DNA of 57,258 bases, taken from positions 1-57,258 of the forward strand of contig JAKSYS010000394.1 of assembly GCA_022925895.1 (NCBI GenBank), written 5' to 3'. This DNA comes from Fragilaria crotonensis (lineage: Eukaryota > Bacillariophyta > Fragilariophyceae > Fragilariales > Fragilariaceae). The position numbers were made by a program, and so were the translations under genes. The notes under the pieces were generated by a model. The model was not told the DNA's origin. It saw nothing but the letters and a program-made list of their open reading frames with translations, and ran no database searches. This document shows positions 57,211-57,258 of this stretch, piece by piece; the stretch's first letter is position 1, and each line of letters starts with the position of its first letter.

Positions 57211-57258
57211 TTCACGTGCTTGACAAAATAAATCACATTTGGAACACGATCAACATTA

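Noticed and set aside
1-57258. CRISPR arrays, rRNA genes or bacterial operons
   Set aside because: No regularly spaced repeats or rRNA-like stretches. Introns and eukaryotic transposons argue against a prokaryote.

Overview
The window looks like nuclear DNA from a diatom, probably a raphid pennate, although the species cannot be fixed from sequence alone. The evidence is short GT-AG introns, plastid presequences with an aromatic residue after the signal-peptide cleavage site (the pheophorbide-oxygenase-like gene and a lumen-type gene), a Copia element with CoDi-like reverse transcriptase, and a stramenopile-type mix of genes. Many conserved genes carry single-base frame breaks, often inside homopolymer runs. 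I therefore treat most frameshifts as probable base-calling errors and give one span per gene.

Layout. 1-1430: no supported gene. 1431-5940: ABCB-type ABC transporter with an unusual order (TMD-NBD-NBD-TMD). 6202-9614: complete PIF/Harbinger transposon with TAA target duplication, a Myb/SANT-like gene and a DDE transposase. 9946-16227: compact host cluster in alternating orientation: TcdA/Tcd-type tRNA t6A dehydratase, an uncharacterised basic/acidic protein, Trm82/WDR4-like tRNA m7G methyltransferase subunit, PPIL1-like cyclophilin and an uncharacterised coiled-coil protein. 17347-20504: hAT transposon with perfect 16-bp TIRs and 8-bp TSD. 20902-32588: full-length, young Copia retrotransposon (about 11.7 kb, LTRs about 0.6 kb, TSD CATCT) with roughly 5 kb of extra coding sequence before gag. 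32687-40398: a plastid (thylakoid-lumen type) protein gene, split inside its signal-peptide coding region by a 7.05-kb TIR-bounded element (32727-39778). That element carries three genes: a large-transposon transposase-like protein, an unknown reverse-strand protein and an acidic nuclear-type protein. 41601-57210: host genes: ferric reductase/NOX-like flavocytochrome, HMG-box protein, glutamate synthase large subunit with a mitochondrial-like leader, a secreted-type hypothetical protein, RNase HII with a minisatellite tail, an uncharacterised protein, and a pheophorbide a oxygenase-like Rieske protein.

The most interesting part is 20.9-40.4 kb. A Copia LTR lies 98 bp upstream of the lumen gene start codon, in sense orientation. 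The 7-kb element interrupts the presequence so that removing it with one copy of a 2-bp AA duplication restores the reading frame. The 7-kb element and the Copia pre-gag region are the best candidates for something undescribed.
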